A stretch of 64,000 bases of DNA from an uncultured Mucispirillum sp. (GCA_944325215.1 CALUZC010000011.1:16543-80542); one strand, 5' to 3'; shown: positions 55,016-63,908, numbered from the stretch's first letter. Numbers and translations are program-made. The notes: generated from the letters alone by a model not told the origin.

Positions 55016-56521
55016 ATGAATGCAAAAATAATTAAATTAGAAAATATATCAGAGAATACTCAAATTTTCTTCAAAAATAATAGTAAAATAATTGCAATAT
55101 GTGCTATAATAGTATTTGCGATAAATATTGTAGATATTGTTACAATAAAATATGGAATAGATAGTGAACATGCAGCCATATTAGGTACACAAGAAATGTT
55201 CAAATTAAGTGGAAGATTTGGACTTTATATCTTAAATATATTATTTCCCATAGGTTCTTATCAAATTATTTCACAAATACTTGGGCTTTTATCTCTAATT
55301 CTTACATGCTTAATTATAATAAATAGTTATAATTTCAATAATAAAGAAAAAACTTTATTTACACTTTTGTTTGTAACATACCCAAGTATAGCATTTATGC
55401 AATATTATTACTTTCAATCATTTTATATTTTTTTAAGCGTATTATTGACAGTAATTGCCTATAAACTAGTAAAAACAAACAATATAATAGGAAACATATT
55501 ATCTGTAATAATACTTACCTTTTCACTATCAATTTTTCAGGGTAATATAGCTGTATTTCTAGCTGTAATGATGATCAATATAATATTAGACTATTTACTA
55601 ATAAATAAAAGTTTCAAAAAAAGCATAAAAGAAATTATAAAAACTACAGTGATACTAGTTATTGCTACAATAATATATTTTACAATACAATACACAGTTA
55701 TGCATTTTATATGGAATACAAATGATGAATATCATATAAATATGATTTCATATACAAGTAAGAATATAATAGATGTATTAGGCAATGTTTTAACTACAAT
55801 ATGGCGTATAATGGTTGGTCATAGTTCAAACTGGGAATATAGTGCTTATAAATATATAACAATAATACTGTTTATTTCATTACTATACTATATAATATAC
55901 AATAAAAATTTACAGAAAAGTTTAATAATTATTACATATATAATTTTATTTATTCTTGCCATATTTTCTTTGGAAATATTAATTGGAACATGGATTGGTT
56001 CGCGTGTTGATATTGCAGTTGGGTTTTATGGAGCAATAGTAATACTTATATTATATAATTTAGTAAATACCAAATATATGAAAAATATAATATCAATAAT
56101 TGGAATTTTAATAATAGTAAATCATAGTGTATATATAATCAAATATCAAACGGCATATTATTTAACATACAAACAAGATGTAATTACTGCATCAAACATT
56201 TTGAAAGACTTATATGAAGAATGTCCTGAAATTTATAATAAAGAATATAAATTATTAACATATGGGAAGATAGATAATAAAACTTATGATTTACTACAGG
56301 GCAAAGAAAATTTTGGATTATCACAATTTGCGTTTCCATTTGAAGAATATAGAACAGATTATATATTAAATTTTCTGAAATTAGTAGGATTACCAAGACA
56401 TATTACTTCGTCAAAATCTAGTGATGAATTAAAGAATATATCAGATAATATGCCGGAGTATCCAAATAAAGGGTATATAAAAAAACATGATGATATCGTT
56501 ATAATTAATTTGAGGAAATGA
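55016..56521 (+). CDS. GtrII-like polytopic glucosyltransferase
   Basis: The 501-residue protein has about eleven to twelve hydrophobic helices and a soluble C-terminal segment. The layout resembles the GtrII glucosyltransferase family (GT-C type): an early acidic DSEHAAILGTQEMFKLSGRFG loop followed by FPIGSYQIISQILG, and later VTYPSIAFMQYYYFQSFYI. These proteins add side-branch glucose from a polyprenyl carrier to O-antigen in the periplasm. Genes for the usual partners GtrA and GtrB are not recognised nearby. It overlaps the following GT2 gene by 4 bases (ATGA), which could provide the transferred sugar. Pattern-level match; acceptor unknown. Confidence 0.7.
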   Translation: MNAKIIKLENISENTQIFFKNNSKIIAICAIIVFAINIVDIVTIKYGIDSEHAAILGTQEMFKLSGRFGLYILNILFPIGSYQIISQILGLLSLILTCLIIINSYNFNNKEKTLFTLLFVTYPSIAFMQYYYFQSFYIFLSVLLTVIAYKLVKTNNIIGNILSVIILTFSLSIFQGNIAVFLAVMMINIILDYLLINKSFKKSIKEIIKTTVILVIATIIYFTIQYTVMHFIWNTNDEYHINMISYTSKNIIDVLGNVLTTIWRIMVGHSSNWEYSAYKYITIILFISLLYYIIYNKNLQKSLIIITYIILFILAIFSLEILIGTWIGSRVDIAVGFYGAIVILILYNLVNTKYMKNIISIIGILIIVNHSVYIIKYQTAYYLTYKQDVITASNILKDLYEECPEIYNKEYKLLTYGKIDNKTYDLLQGKENFGLSQFAFPFEEYRTDYILNFLKLVGLPRHITSSKSSDELKNISDNMPEYPNKGYIKKHDDIVIINLRK

Positions 56522-57582
56522 AAATGAAAAATATGATTAGTGTAATAGTTACCACATATAATAGAGCATATTATTTAAAAGAATGTATATCAAGTATTCA
56601 AGCACAAACATATGATAATCTAGAGATTATAGTTATAGATGATTGTTCAAAAGATAATACGGAAGATATAATCAATAATATAAAACTAAATGATAATAGA
56701 ATTAGATATATTAGACATAACATAAATAAAGGAGCTGGTGCAGCAAAAAATACAGGTATAGAAGTAGCAACAGGAGAATATATTACATTTGTAGATAGTG
56801 ATGATAAATTAGCAAATATATATGCTTATGAAACAGCAATAAAAACATTTAAAAATAATAATATAGATATATATACATATAGTGAAACAAATGAAGAAAA
56901 TACACTGATAAGTAAAAAATACAAAAAATATATAATTAATACCGATAATATATATATACCTACAACCATGTTACCTCTTAAAATATTTAAATCAAAGCAG
57001 ATCAAAAAGATAAGAAATAATGAGAAATTAAAATATGATGATATACCGTTTTGGGTAGATTTTTGTTTGGTAAACAGACCCATTATATATCATACAGATA
57101 ATAAATTCTATATGCGAATCAAGGATAAATCTAATATGGGGGGGGGGAATTCTATTACAATGAATGAAAAAAACTACATTGAGCTATTTGATGCATATGA
57201 TGAATTAAATAGTATAATAAATAAAAAAGGAAACAACATAAAAAATAAAATACATATCCTTTATAAAATATTAGATGGAAATATTTTATTTTGGTATAAT
57301 CGTATTGAAGATAAGAAAATAAAGGAAAATTACAGAAAACGTGCAAAAGAATACATTAAAAAATTAGATAATAGTCTGAATATCATTGGTAAAGAACTAA
57401 ATCTTAAAAATATGGCTTTGTTTATTGATGATGAAACAGCAAGAACTAAGTATTTGCAAGATATAGAAATATTTAAAGATAATAATTACAAGTATATTAA
57501 ACCAAATACAATAATATTTAAGATAAAAAGGGAAATATACAGGATAGTACATCAAATAAAAAATCTTTTTATAAAACAATAA
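56518..57582 (+). CDS. Phase-variable family 2 glycosyltransferase, in frame (ON) in this sequence
   Basis: The 354-residue protein has the GT2 blocks ISVIVTTYNRAYYLKECISS, VIDDCSKDNTEDI, NKGAGAAKNTGIEVA and FVDSDDKL. Residues 207-210 (Met-Gly-Gly-Gly) are encoded by a ten-G tract at 57138..57147. With nine or eleven G the frame would close within about ten residues, losing the C-terminal 140. The sequenced state is ON. It is coupled to the GtrII-like gene upstream and ends about 70 bases before mcmA2. The basic C-terminal tail (KIKREIYRIVHQIKNLFIK) may associate with the membrane. Confidence 0.88.
   Translation: MKMKNMISVIVTTYNRAYYLKECISSIQAQTYDNLEIIVIDDCSKDNTEDIINNIKLNDNRIRYIRHNINKGAGAAKNTGIEVATGEYITFVDSDDKLANIYAYETAIKTFKNNNIDIYTYSETNEENTLISKKYKKYIINTDNIYIPTTMLPLKIFKSKQIKKIRNNEKLKYDDIPFWVDFCLVNRPIIYHTDNKFYMRIKDKSNMGGGNSITMNEKNYIELFDAYDELNSIINKKGNNIKNKIHILYKILDGNILFWYNRIEDKKIKENYRKRAKEYIKKLDNSLNIIGKELNLKNMALFIDDETARTKYLQDIEIFKDNNYKYIKPNTIIFKIKREIYRIVHQIKNLFIKQ
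57138..57147 (+). repeat. Poly-G tract (10 G) inside a glycosyltransferase
   Basis: Ten consecutive G, the first belonging to an ATG codon, lie in the middle of the GT2 gene at 56518..57582. The frame is intact at this length. Loss or gain of one G truncates the product. This is the third such tract within 6.3 kb. Confidence 0.93.
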
Positions 57583-57654
57583 ACTATTGACAATTTTCTT
57601 TCCTTGCTCCATTCTATATAAATAAGTGGTATTTTCTTTGCGGAGGTCAATGCA

Positions 57655-58059
57655 ATGTCAAAAATAAGAGTATTAATAGCAAAACCGGGGCTTGATGGCC
57701 ACGATAGAGGTGCAAAAGTTGTTGCACGTTCATTAAGAGATGCAGGCTATGAAGTTATCTATACAGGTCTTCGTCAAACACCTGAAGCCATAGTTGCTAC
57801 AGCTATACAAGAAGATGTGGATGCAATTGGTTTATCTATATTATCAGGTGCTCATAATACAGTTTTCCCACGTATTATAGAACTTTTAAAAGAAAAAGGT
57901 GCATCAGATATTGTGGTATTTGGTGGTGGTGTTATACCTGAAACAGATATTCCGGGGCTTTTAAAAGCAGGTGTTGCTCATATTTTTACACCGGGTACCC
58001 CAACTGATGAAGCAGTTAAGTTTTTAGAAGAAAATGTAAAACCAAAAAGCAGAGCATAA
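57655..58059 (+). CDS. mcmA2: Methylmalonyl-CoA mutase small subunit (cobalamin-binding domain)
   Basis: The 134-residue protein is a free-standing B12-binding domain. It has the DxHxxG motif as DGHDRG, with the axial histidine near residue 18, then the GLS...SGAHNT and [14 protein letters not shown] segments that hold the cobalamin tail. Such small subunits pair with a separate catalytic McmA1 in split methylmalonyl-CoA mutases and relatives; the large subunit gene is not in this window. The meaB gene follows, which supports the assignment. CGGAGG precedes the ATG. It is unrelated to the surrounding glycan genes. Confidence 0.9.
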   Translation: MSKIRVLIAKPGLDGHDRGAKVVARSLRDAGYEVIYTGLRQTPEAIVATAIQEDVDAIGLSILSGAHNTVFPRIIELLKEKGASDIVVFGGGVIPETDIPGLLKAGVAHIFTPGTPTDEAVKFLEENVKPKSRA

Positions 58060-58081
58060 ACAACAAATATAAAGTTTTTAA

Positions 58082-58104
58082 GGGGGCGTAAAGCCCCATT
58101 TTTT
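58082..58104 (+). terminator. Terminator-like hairpin between mcmA2 and meaB
   Basis: GGGGC and GCCCC pair around a GTAAA loop and are followed by ATTTTTT. It lies 12 bases before the meaB start. It would reduce readthrough into meaB and the glycan genes downstream, acting as a partial terminator. Confidence 0.7.
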
Positions 58105-58116
58105 ATAGGTGAATTT

Positions 58117-59028
58117 ATGAATGAATTTTGCAATAAAGTATTTAATGGTGACGTGAGAGCATCAGCTCGTCTTATGCGTCTTGTTGATGACAGGGCAGAA
58201 GGTTATGAAGAATACATGAAAGAAGTGTGGAAACATACAGGCAGAGCCCATATTATTGGTATAACTGGTGCTCCCGGTGCTGGTAAATCTACCATGACAG
58301 ATAAGTTAATTGCAAAATACAGGTCGATGGGAAAAACTGTTGGTGTAGTAGCTATTGACCCAACAAGCCCTTTTTCAGGTGGAGCTATTTTAGGTGATAG
58401 AATTAGAATGACAAACCACGCAACAGATGAGGGAGTATTTATTCGCAGTGTTGGAACACGTGGGCATTTAGGTGGTTTATCAGTATCCACGATGGATATT
58501 GTAGCAGTAATGGATGCTATGGGAAAAGATGTGGTTATTATAGAAACAGTAGGTGTAGGTCAAGACGAAGTAGAAATTGCTATGGTAGCTGATACTTGTA
58601 TTGTTGTAACAGTGCCTGGACTTGGCGATGATATACAGGCTATAAAAGCAGGAATTTTTGAAATAGCAGATATTTTTATTGTAAATAAAGCAGACAGGGA
58701 AGGTGTAGAACGCACTGTTAAAGATTTAGAAATGATGCTTGAAATGGTTCACCAAAGAACAGGGTGGGACGTGCAGGTATTAAAAACAGTTGCAGCAAGA
58801 GATGAAGGTATTGATAATGTGGTGGAAGCAATATCAAATCATGCTGAATTTTTTGATAAAAATGTAAAAGCAAGCCATATGGAAGATAGATTATTACATG
58901 TATCATATGGTGTAGTGCGAGAAAAAATAGTAAAAGAAATATTTAAAGAAGATGAAATAAGAGCATTACTGAAATCAGGATTAGATCCATACACAGCAGT
59001 AGAAAAATTATGGGAAAAAAGAAAATAA
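58117..59028 (+). CDS. meaB: MeaB/ArgK-type GTPase, chaperone of methylmalonyl-CoA mutase
   Basis: MeaB is a G3E GTPase that protects and reloads the adenosylcobalamin mutase. The 303-residue protein has Walker A GAPGAGKST near 50-58, the VAIDPTSPFSGGAILGDRIRM block typical of MeaB (written across 78-98), ETVGVGQDEVE as switch and the guanine-specificity motif NKAD. It follows mcmA2 after a terminator-like hairpin. Its TAA is immediately followed by the ATG of an RgpF-like gene, so the glycan genes downstream appear to share its transcript. Confidence 0.94.
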   Translation: MNEFCNKVFNGDVRASARLMRLVDDRAEGYEEYMKEVWKHTGRAHIIGITGAPGAGKSTMTDKLIAKYRSMGKTVGVVAIDPTSPFSGGAILGDRIRMTNHATDEGVFIRSVGTRGHLGGLSVSTMDIVAVMDAMGKDVVIIETVGVGQDEVEIAMVADTCIVVTVPGLGDDIQAIKAGIFEIADIFIVNKADREGVERTVKDLEMMLEMVHQRTGWDVQVLKTVAARDEGIDNVVEAISNHAEFFDKNVKASHMEDRLLHVSYGVVREKIVKEIFKEDEIRALLKSGLDPYTAVEKLWEKRK

Positions 59029-59988
59029 ATGAAGCGAATTTGTCTTTTTGCAGGATATGACAATAAAAACATAATTCATGATTATGTAGTTTATTACTTA
59101 AAAGAATTATCAACAGTTGCAGATGTATATTACATGGCAGATAATGAAATAAGTGAGCATGAAAAAGCAAAAATTGCTCCATATGTAAAAGAAGCATATG
59201 GCTTTAATCATAAAAAATATGATTTTGGCTCATGGCAGGAATTAATAAAAATAATAGGCTGGGAAAAATTAGCTGAATATGATGAATTAATACTTACAAA
59301 TGACAGCGTATTTGGACCACTTTATCCGATAAAAGAATTATTTGAAAAAATAGAAAAGGATAGGCAGTGGGATGTATGTGGTATAACAGAAGAATGTTAT
59401 ATAGAAAAAAATAATGATAAATATAGTATTAATAATTTTATACAAAGTTATTTTGTTATTATAAAGAAAAATATATTTATGCAGGAATATATAAAACAAT
59501 TTTTTCATGATTACACTTTATACACGTCAAAAGCAGATGTCGTATTGAATGGAGAAAAGAAACTATCAAAAATACTTATTAAAAATAATGTAGCAATTAA
59601 AAAGATAGTAGAAAAACTTTATGACCCATTTAAAGAGTGGAAAAGTATATTAAAATCAGGCTCACCATTTATTAAGAAATCCAAATTCACTAATAAAGAA
59701 TATAATAGGAAATACGAAACACTATATAAATATGAAGATATTGTTGCAAAATATAATACATATGATATCTATTTAATAGACAGATACTTAAGCTCATGTA
59801 ATATTAGTAAAAATAATTTTAATAATATAGCTTATGCAGTAGTAACAATAATAGAAAACTTAAAACATTTAAGGAAAAAATTATTTACTCTTAATATAAA
59901 ACCATATAGAAAAGAAATAGTGATTTTTGGGATAACAATAGTAAAAAAAGATTATAAACAATCAAAATTTAAAACTATTAATAAATGA
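59029..59988 (+). CDS. RgpF-like (rhamnan synthesis F) glycan protein, paralogue 2
   Basis: The 319-residue protein is the close paralogue of the product of 48605..49537. Its N-terminal blocks KRICLFAGYDN, KIAPYVKEAYGF, KYDFGSWQELIKIIGWEKL and LTNDSVFGPLYPI match nearly residue for residue, then the two diverge. It belongs to the rhamnan-synthesis-F family, putative transferases in polysaccharide assembly. It has a C-terminal IVIFGITIVKKD tail similar to that of its paralogue. It starts directly at the meaB stop and precedes a GT2 gene by 6 bases. The exact reaction is unknown. Confidence 0.75.
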   Translation: MKRICLFAGYDNKNIIHDYVVYYLKELSTVADVYYMADNEISEHEKAKIAPYVKEAYGFNHKKYDFGSWQELIKIIGWEKLAEYDELILTNDSVFGPLYPIKELFEKIEKDRQWDVCGITEECYIEKNNDKYSINNFIQSYFVIIKKNIFMQEYIKQFFHDYTLYTSKADVVLNGEKKLSKILIKNNVAIKKIVEKLYDPFKEWKSILKSGSPFIKKSKFTNKEYNRKYETLYKYEDIVAKYNTYDIYLIDRYLSSCNISKNNFNNIAYAVVTIIENLKHLRKKLFTLNIKPYRKEIVIFGITIVKKDYKQSKFKTINK

Positions 59989-59994
59989 GGTAAT

Positions 59995-61062
59995 ATGAAA
60001 GAAAAATTAGTATCAGTTATACTGCCAGCGTATAATTCATCAAAATATATAGAATATACTATTGCATCACTGCAAAATCAAACTTATAAAAATATTGAAA
60101 TAATAGTTATTGATGATGGCTCAAAAGATAATACATTAGAGATAGTACAAAAATTATCAGAAAATGACAGCCGTATAAAAATATATAAGAATGATAAAAA
60201 TCATGGGCTTGCTTACACTACAAATCGTGGTATCTCTTTATCACAAGGTGAATATATTGTGCAGGCTGACCATGACGATTTATCATTACCAAATAGAATA
60301 GAAGTGTGTTATAACTATCTTGAAAACCATAAAGATATTACAGGTATATCAGGCAGAGTAAAACATATTGACAGCAGTATAGTAAAACCAGTAACAATAG
60401 ATAGCAGAGAAATAACTATAAATGCAGATTACGAGCAGGTAAATTGCGAAGCAATGTGGGGTGGTATTATTTCAAACCCAACTATAATGTATAGAAAATC
60501 AATTACAGAAAATATTCCAGAATGTTATAATGTTACATATAGAGTTAGTGCAGATATGGATTTTTTTGAAAAAACACTATCAAATGGAGCCAAATGGATA
60601 TGTGTTGATAATATTTTAATTGAATATAGAAGGCATGCAAGTAACACATCAAGAGTATTAGTAAAGGAAAAAGTGGCAGAAAAACATATAGTATTAAAGC
60701 AGTCATTAAAACGTTTTATGGCAGATGTATCAGAAGATGAGGCAGAACTTCATGTAAAACTTGCCTGCAGGCTTGATACTTTTAGCAAAAGTGAACATGA
60801 AGAAATACGAAACTGGTTTATAAAGCTGATAAAACATAATGAAAAAACAAAGTTTTTCAATCATGAAAAATGGTTAAAAGTACTAGCGGTAAATTATCGT
60901 TATGCTTGTGCATTATCAAATACATTTTCACCTTTTAAAGGTTATAAAATGTATAAATCAATTAATGAGCTTACACCATATCTATCAAAGTCAAAACGAT
61001 ATTTTTATGAATGGCAGAAAAGATTTTTTAGAGCATTAAGCTGGAAAATAGAGGGCAAATAA
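59995..61062 (+). CDS. Family 2 glycosyltransferase
   Basis: The 355-residue protein has a complete GT2 core: SVILPAYNSSKYIEYTIAS, VIDDGSKDNTLEIV, HGLAYTTNRGISLSQGEYI and the metal-binding QADHDDLSLP. A hydrophilic C-terminal part ends in RFFRALSWKIEGK. It has a GAGG ribosome binding site and no poly-G tract, so it is expected to be expressed constitutively. It lies between two RgpF-like genes and presumably adds a sugar to the same surface glycan. Confidence 0.88.
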   Translation: MKEKLVSVILPAYNSSKYIEYTIASLQNQTYKNIEIIVIDDGSKDNTLEIVQKLSENDSRIKIYKNDKNHGLAYTTNRGISLSQGEYIVQADHDDLSLPNRIEVCYNYLENHKDITGISGRVKHIDSSIVKPVTIDSREITINADYEQVNCEAMWGGIISNPTIMYRKSITENIPECYNVTYRVSADMDFFEKTLSNGAKWICVDNILIEYRRHASNTSRVLVKEKVAEKHIVLKQSLKRFMADVSEDEAELHVKLACRLDTFSKSEHEEIRNWFIKLIKHNEKTKFFNHEKWLKVLAVNYRYACALSNTFSPFKGYKMYKSINELTPYLSKSKRYFYEWQKRFFRALSWKIEGK

Positions 61063-61067
61063 TAGCA

Positions 61068-62621
61068 ATGTATAAAGATAGAGTAATTCTTTATGTGATA
61101 TATGAGAGAGATGGCATATTAGATGAATGGTATGAAAATTTATTTAATGAATTTAAAAGACATAGTTCTAATTTGATTTGTGTTGTTAATGGCACATTAA
61201 ATGTACATAGTTCAGATATTTTAGATAAGTATTTTAACAAAGTACTTCACCGTGAAAATAAAGGATATGATGTTTCAGCATATAAAGAAGGTATATTATA
61301 TTTATATAATGCAAAATTATTAGATAAAGAGTTGATAATGTGCAATAATTCATTTTTTGCACCAATTTATCCATTTGATGATATGCTTAATACAATGATG
61401 GATAAAGAGTATGATTTTTGGGGTATTACAAGTATAGATGAACATGACAATATACCATTTCATATACAGTCTTATTTCTATTTATTTAAAGAAAACGTAG
61501 TGACAAGCAAAGAATTCATTTCTTTTTTTCAAAATATGAAAGAGATAAAAAATTATCAAGATGCAGTGGAAAGTGTGGAGTTAAAACTAACTAATTATCT
61601 TATCAATTATGGATATAAAGCAGGTTCATATATGGATGAAAAGATTAATGGTAGCTACAGCCATGACGTGCTTTCACTTATAAAAAATGGCTGCCCTGTT
61701 TTAAAAAGAAGAAAGCTAGTGTTTAGTAAAAAATATGGTTTTAATCATGGGTTAAGCAATATTAATCTATTCAATTATATAGAACACAACACAAGTTTTA
61801 ATATAGGGCAAATTTATAAAAATTTATCAAGAGAATTTTCATTTGATAGAATGGATTACTGTTTAAATAATAATGTAATAATTGATGAGGCATATAAGTA
61901 TAATGAAAATAGGCAGTTTTCAATAAAATATTTAATATCATATAATGACAAAAGCCATAAAATAATAGAACAGTTACAAAATAAGTATGAGTTTATAGAT
62001 AATATTGAATATATTAAAACTGATAGCTTTAAAGATATATTAAATAATATAAAAGAAAGTAATAACTTTGATTTTTATACGCATATTGGCTTAATTTACA
62101 GAGATTTTTTACCAGAAGAAATTAATTTTATATTGTTTGAACATATTTTTTTATCATTATTAGGAAATAACTCTTATAATAAAAATCTGTGTCATTATAT
62201 ATCAGAACATAATTATATAGGTATGGCTATACCTTTTGATTTTTTCCATGGTATCAAGTTTAATAATATTATCAAACTTGCTGATACTGCATATGATATA
62301 TGCAGGAATAATAATATTATTATTCCAAAGGCAGAAAGTATTAATATATTATCATTATCTTCTTCATTCATTATAAAAAATCAAATACGTAAGTTATTAG
62401 AGATTACCGATTTTGAAAATATTGCGTGTGGGTATAAATCTTATATTACAGGCGGTATGCTTTTAAGATATTTAACTCAGTCAGAGGGTCTACTAGCAGT
62501 AAAAATAACAGAAAGTCAGCAGGCTGGACAGTTGGTCAACAACTATGCCTATAAATATCATAACCAAAAATTAGAAGATATAATAAAATCTTGGTGGTTA
62601 ACAAAAAAAATTATGTTATAA
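61068..62621 (+). CDS. Divergent RgpF-like glycan protein
   Basis: The N-terminal 240 residues of this 517-residue protein resemble the rhamnan-synthesis-F family: VILYVIYERDGILDEWYENL, ENKGYDVSAYKEGILYL, MCNNSFFAPIYPFDDM and later KNGCPVLKRRKLV. This aligns with the SGSPFIKKSKF position of the shorter paralogues. The C-terminal 270 residues contain a second region (THIGLIYRDFLPEEINFILF, GMAIPFDFFHGIKFN) that I do not recognise by name. Its end overlaps the convergent GT9 gene by 6 bases. A role in the same polysaccharide is inferred from context. Confidence 0.65.
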   Translation: MYKDRVILYVIYERDGILDEWYENLFNEFKRHSSNLICVVNGTLNVHSSDILDKYFNKVLHRENKGYDVSAYKEGILYLYNAKLLDKELIMCNNSFFAPIYPFDDMLNTMMDKEYDFWGITSIDEHDNIPFHIQSYFYLFKENVVTSKEFISFFQNMKEIKNYQDAVESVELKLTNYLINYGYKAGSYMDEKINGSYSHDVLSLIKNGCPVLKRRKLVFSKKYGFNHGLSNINLFNYIEHNTSFNIGQIYKNLSREFSFDRMDYCLNNNVIIDEAYKYNENRQFSIKYLISYNDKSHKIIEQLQNKYEFIDNIEYIKTDSFKDILNNIKESNNFDFYTHIGLIYRDFLPEEINFILFEHIFLSLLGNNSYNKNLCHYISEHNYIGMAIPFDFFHGIKFNNIIKLADTAYDICRNNNIIIPKAESINILSLSSSFIIKNQIRKLLEITDFENIACGYKSYITGGMLLRYLTQSEGLLAVKITESQQAGQLVNNYAYKYHNQKLEDIIKSWWLTKKIML

Positions 62622-63629
62622 GTCTGATATAACTTCAAGCTGTTTTAGTAAATCATCAATAATCACTTTATTAGTCAGCTTATCTTTATAAGATACTCTA
62701 TATAAGTTTTTATCAGCAGCATCAATAGGTATTACAGGTATATAGTTTTTTGTTGCATAGCCACATATTTCTATAAATTTTGTATTTAATGCAGTTGCAA
62801 TATGTATTACAGCAGTATCCACAGAAATAACTAAATCGGCATTATTTATAAGTGCAAAAGAATCTTCCACATTAGTTTTATATGTGAGGAAAACTTGGTT
62901 TTTATTGGTAGCATTAATTATATTAGTATATTTTTCAATAACACCAGCACCATTATAGCCCATAAAAAATATATTAATATTATTATATTGGTTAAGGATA
63001 GCGTTTGTAATATTAATTATCTCATCAGCTGGCAATGATTTTAACCCAGAGCCTTCCCCATTGATAATAATATTATAAGTACCATCTTTTTTATAGTTAT
63101 TAAAATAGTCAGCTGCTTTTTTATTATATTCATCACTTACATACAGCTCTGGCACAGGTATTTCATTAATGCCTAGTGCTTCAAAAGGATAACCAGAGGT
63201 AAATTCATCAAAAAGGTTTTTATTTTTTAATTTAGCAGATTTTGGGTTAGTTTTTGCAACTAGTTTTGCAGATGTTTTTTCTTTTAAATATTCTAGCATT
63301 TCAAGGTTTGGTTTTTTGTAGTGGCTGTCAATATCTAAAATATAGTCATATTTATTTTTAGCAGCCGTCCTTAAATCCCCAAAATATTTTTGAAGAAATA
63401 CATTATATATTATTTTTTCCTGACGAACAGTTTTCCAAGGCTTATAATAGTTTAAAAAGTAAAATATATTTGAAATATATGGGTTGTTTTTTAAAGCATT
63501 AGCATGCATTGGTGTGCAAAAAACATCGATTTCAATATCTTTATATTTCTCTTTTAATGCTTTATAGTACCCTGTGAAGAAAACTCCGTCACCTAATGCC
63601 CTGTGTTGATTATAAACCAATATTCTCAT
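62616..63629 (-). CDS. Family 9 (heptosyltransferase-type) glycosyltransferase
   Basis: The 337-residue protein begins RILVYNQHRALGDGVFFTGYYKALKEKY, written here as the family's N-terminal G-D-x-x-x-T-x-x-x-x-A-L-K pattern (residues 2-29). It has the C-terminal donor-binding block DLVISVDTAVIHIATAL and an INGEGSGLKSLP segment. GT9 enzymes add heptose or other sugars to lipooligosaccharide core on the cytoplasmic side of the inner membrane. It is convergent with the glycan operon and read toward it. The donor sugar cannot be determined from sequence. Confidence 0.82.
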   Translation of the reverse strand: MRILVYNQHRALGDGVFFTGYYKALKEKYKDIEIDVFCTPMHANALKNNPYISNIFYFLNYYKPWKTVRQEKIIYNVFLQKYFGDLRTAAKNKYDYILDIDSHYKKPNLEMLEYLKEKTSAKLVAKTNPKSAKLKNKNLFDEFTSGYPFEALGINEIPVPELYVSDEYNKKAADYFNNYKKDGTYNIIINGEGSGLKSLPADEIINITNAILNQYNNINIFFMGYNGAGVIEKYTNIINATNKNQVFLTYKTNVEDSFALINNADLVISVDTAVIHIATALNTKFIEICGYATKNYIPVIPIDAADKNLYRVSYKDKLTNKVIIDDLLKQLEVISDL

Positions 63630-63745
63630 AAATTAACCTGCTAAAAAATTTTACTAAGTAATATTATGATTTATTACAATGTTTTTCAAGTGATTTTATG
63701 ATGTGCTATACAATTGGTAAATTCTAAAAACATTAAAATTTTTTG

Positions 63746-63774
63746 TTGACAAAAATATTTTAGTTTGATATATA
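63746..63774 (+). promoter_or_regulatory. Strong sigma-70-type promoter, upstream
   Basis: A perfect TTGACA (63746..63751) and TATATA (63769..63774) are separated by exactly 17 bases. Confidence 0.7.
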
Positions 63775-63849
63775 ACTAACTCTTGCTTGTGGAAATAGTT
63801 GGTATTTAAGAAAATGTTTTAATAAATAAAATTTTTTTAAAAAAACTAC

Positions 63850-63879
63850 TTGACAAGTAAAATTAAATTATGATATAAG
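63850..63879 (+). promoter_or_regulatory. Second sigma-70-type promoter, downstream
   Basis: A perfect TTGACA (63850..63855) and TATAAG (63874..63879) are separated by 18 bases. The probable transcript start falls within the inverted repeat at 63881..63908. Confidence 0.65.
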
Positions 63880-63880
63880 G

Positions 63881-63908
63881 AATACCCTTGTGTGATACAA
63901 GGGGTATT
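63881..63908. promoter_or_regulatory. Inverted repeat at the second promoter start
   Basis: AATACCCTTGT and ACAAGGGGTATT form an eleven-pair stem with one bulged base around GTGAT. It is not followed by a T-run, so it is not a terminator. Its position right after the -10 element suggests an operator, or a leader hairpin in transcripts from the upstream promoter. Confidence 0.5.

Noticed and set aside
57597..57630. TTGACA with TATATA upstream of mcmA2 as a promoter
   Set aside because: The 22-base spacer is too long for a normal sigma-70 promoter; no better -10 element at 16-18 bases was seen.
58082..58086. Five-G run before meaB as a fourth phase-variable tract
   Set aside because: It is short and explained as one arm of a terminator-like hairpin.
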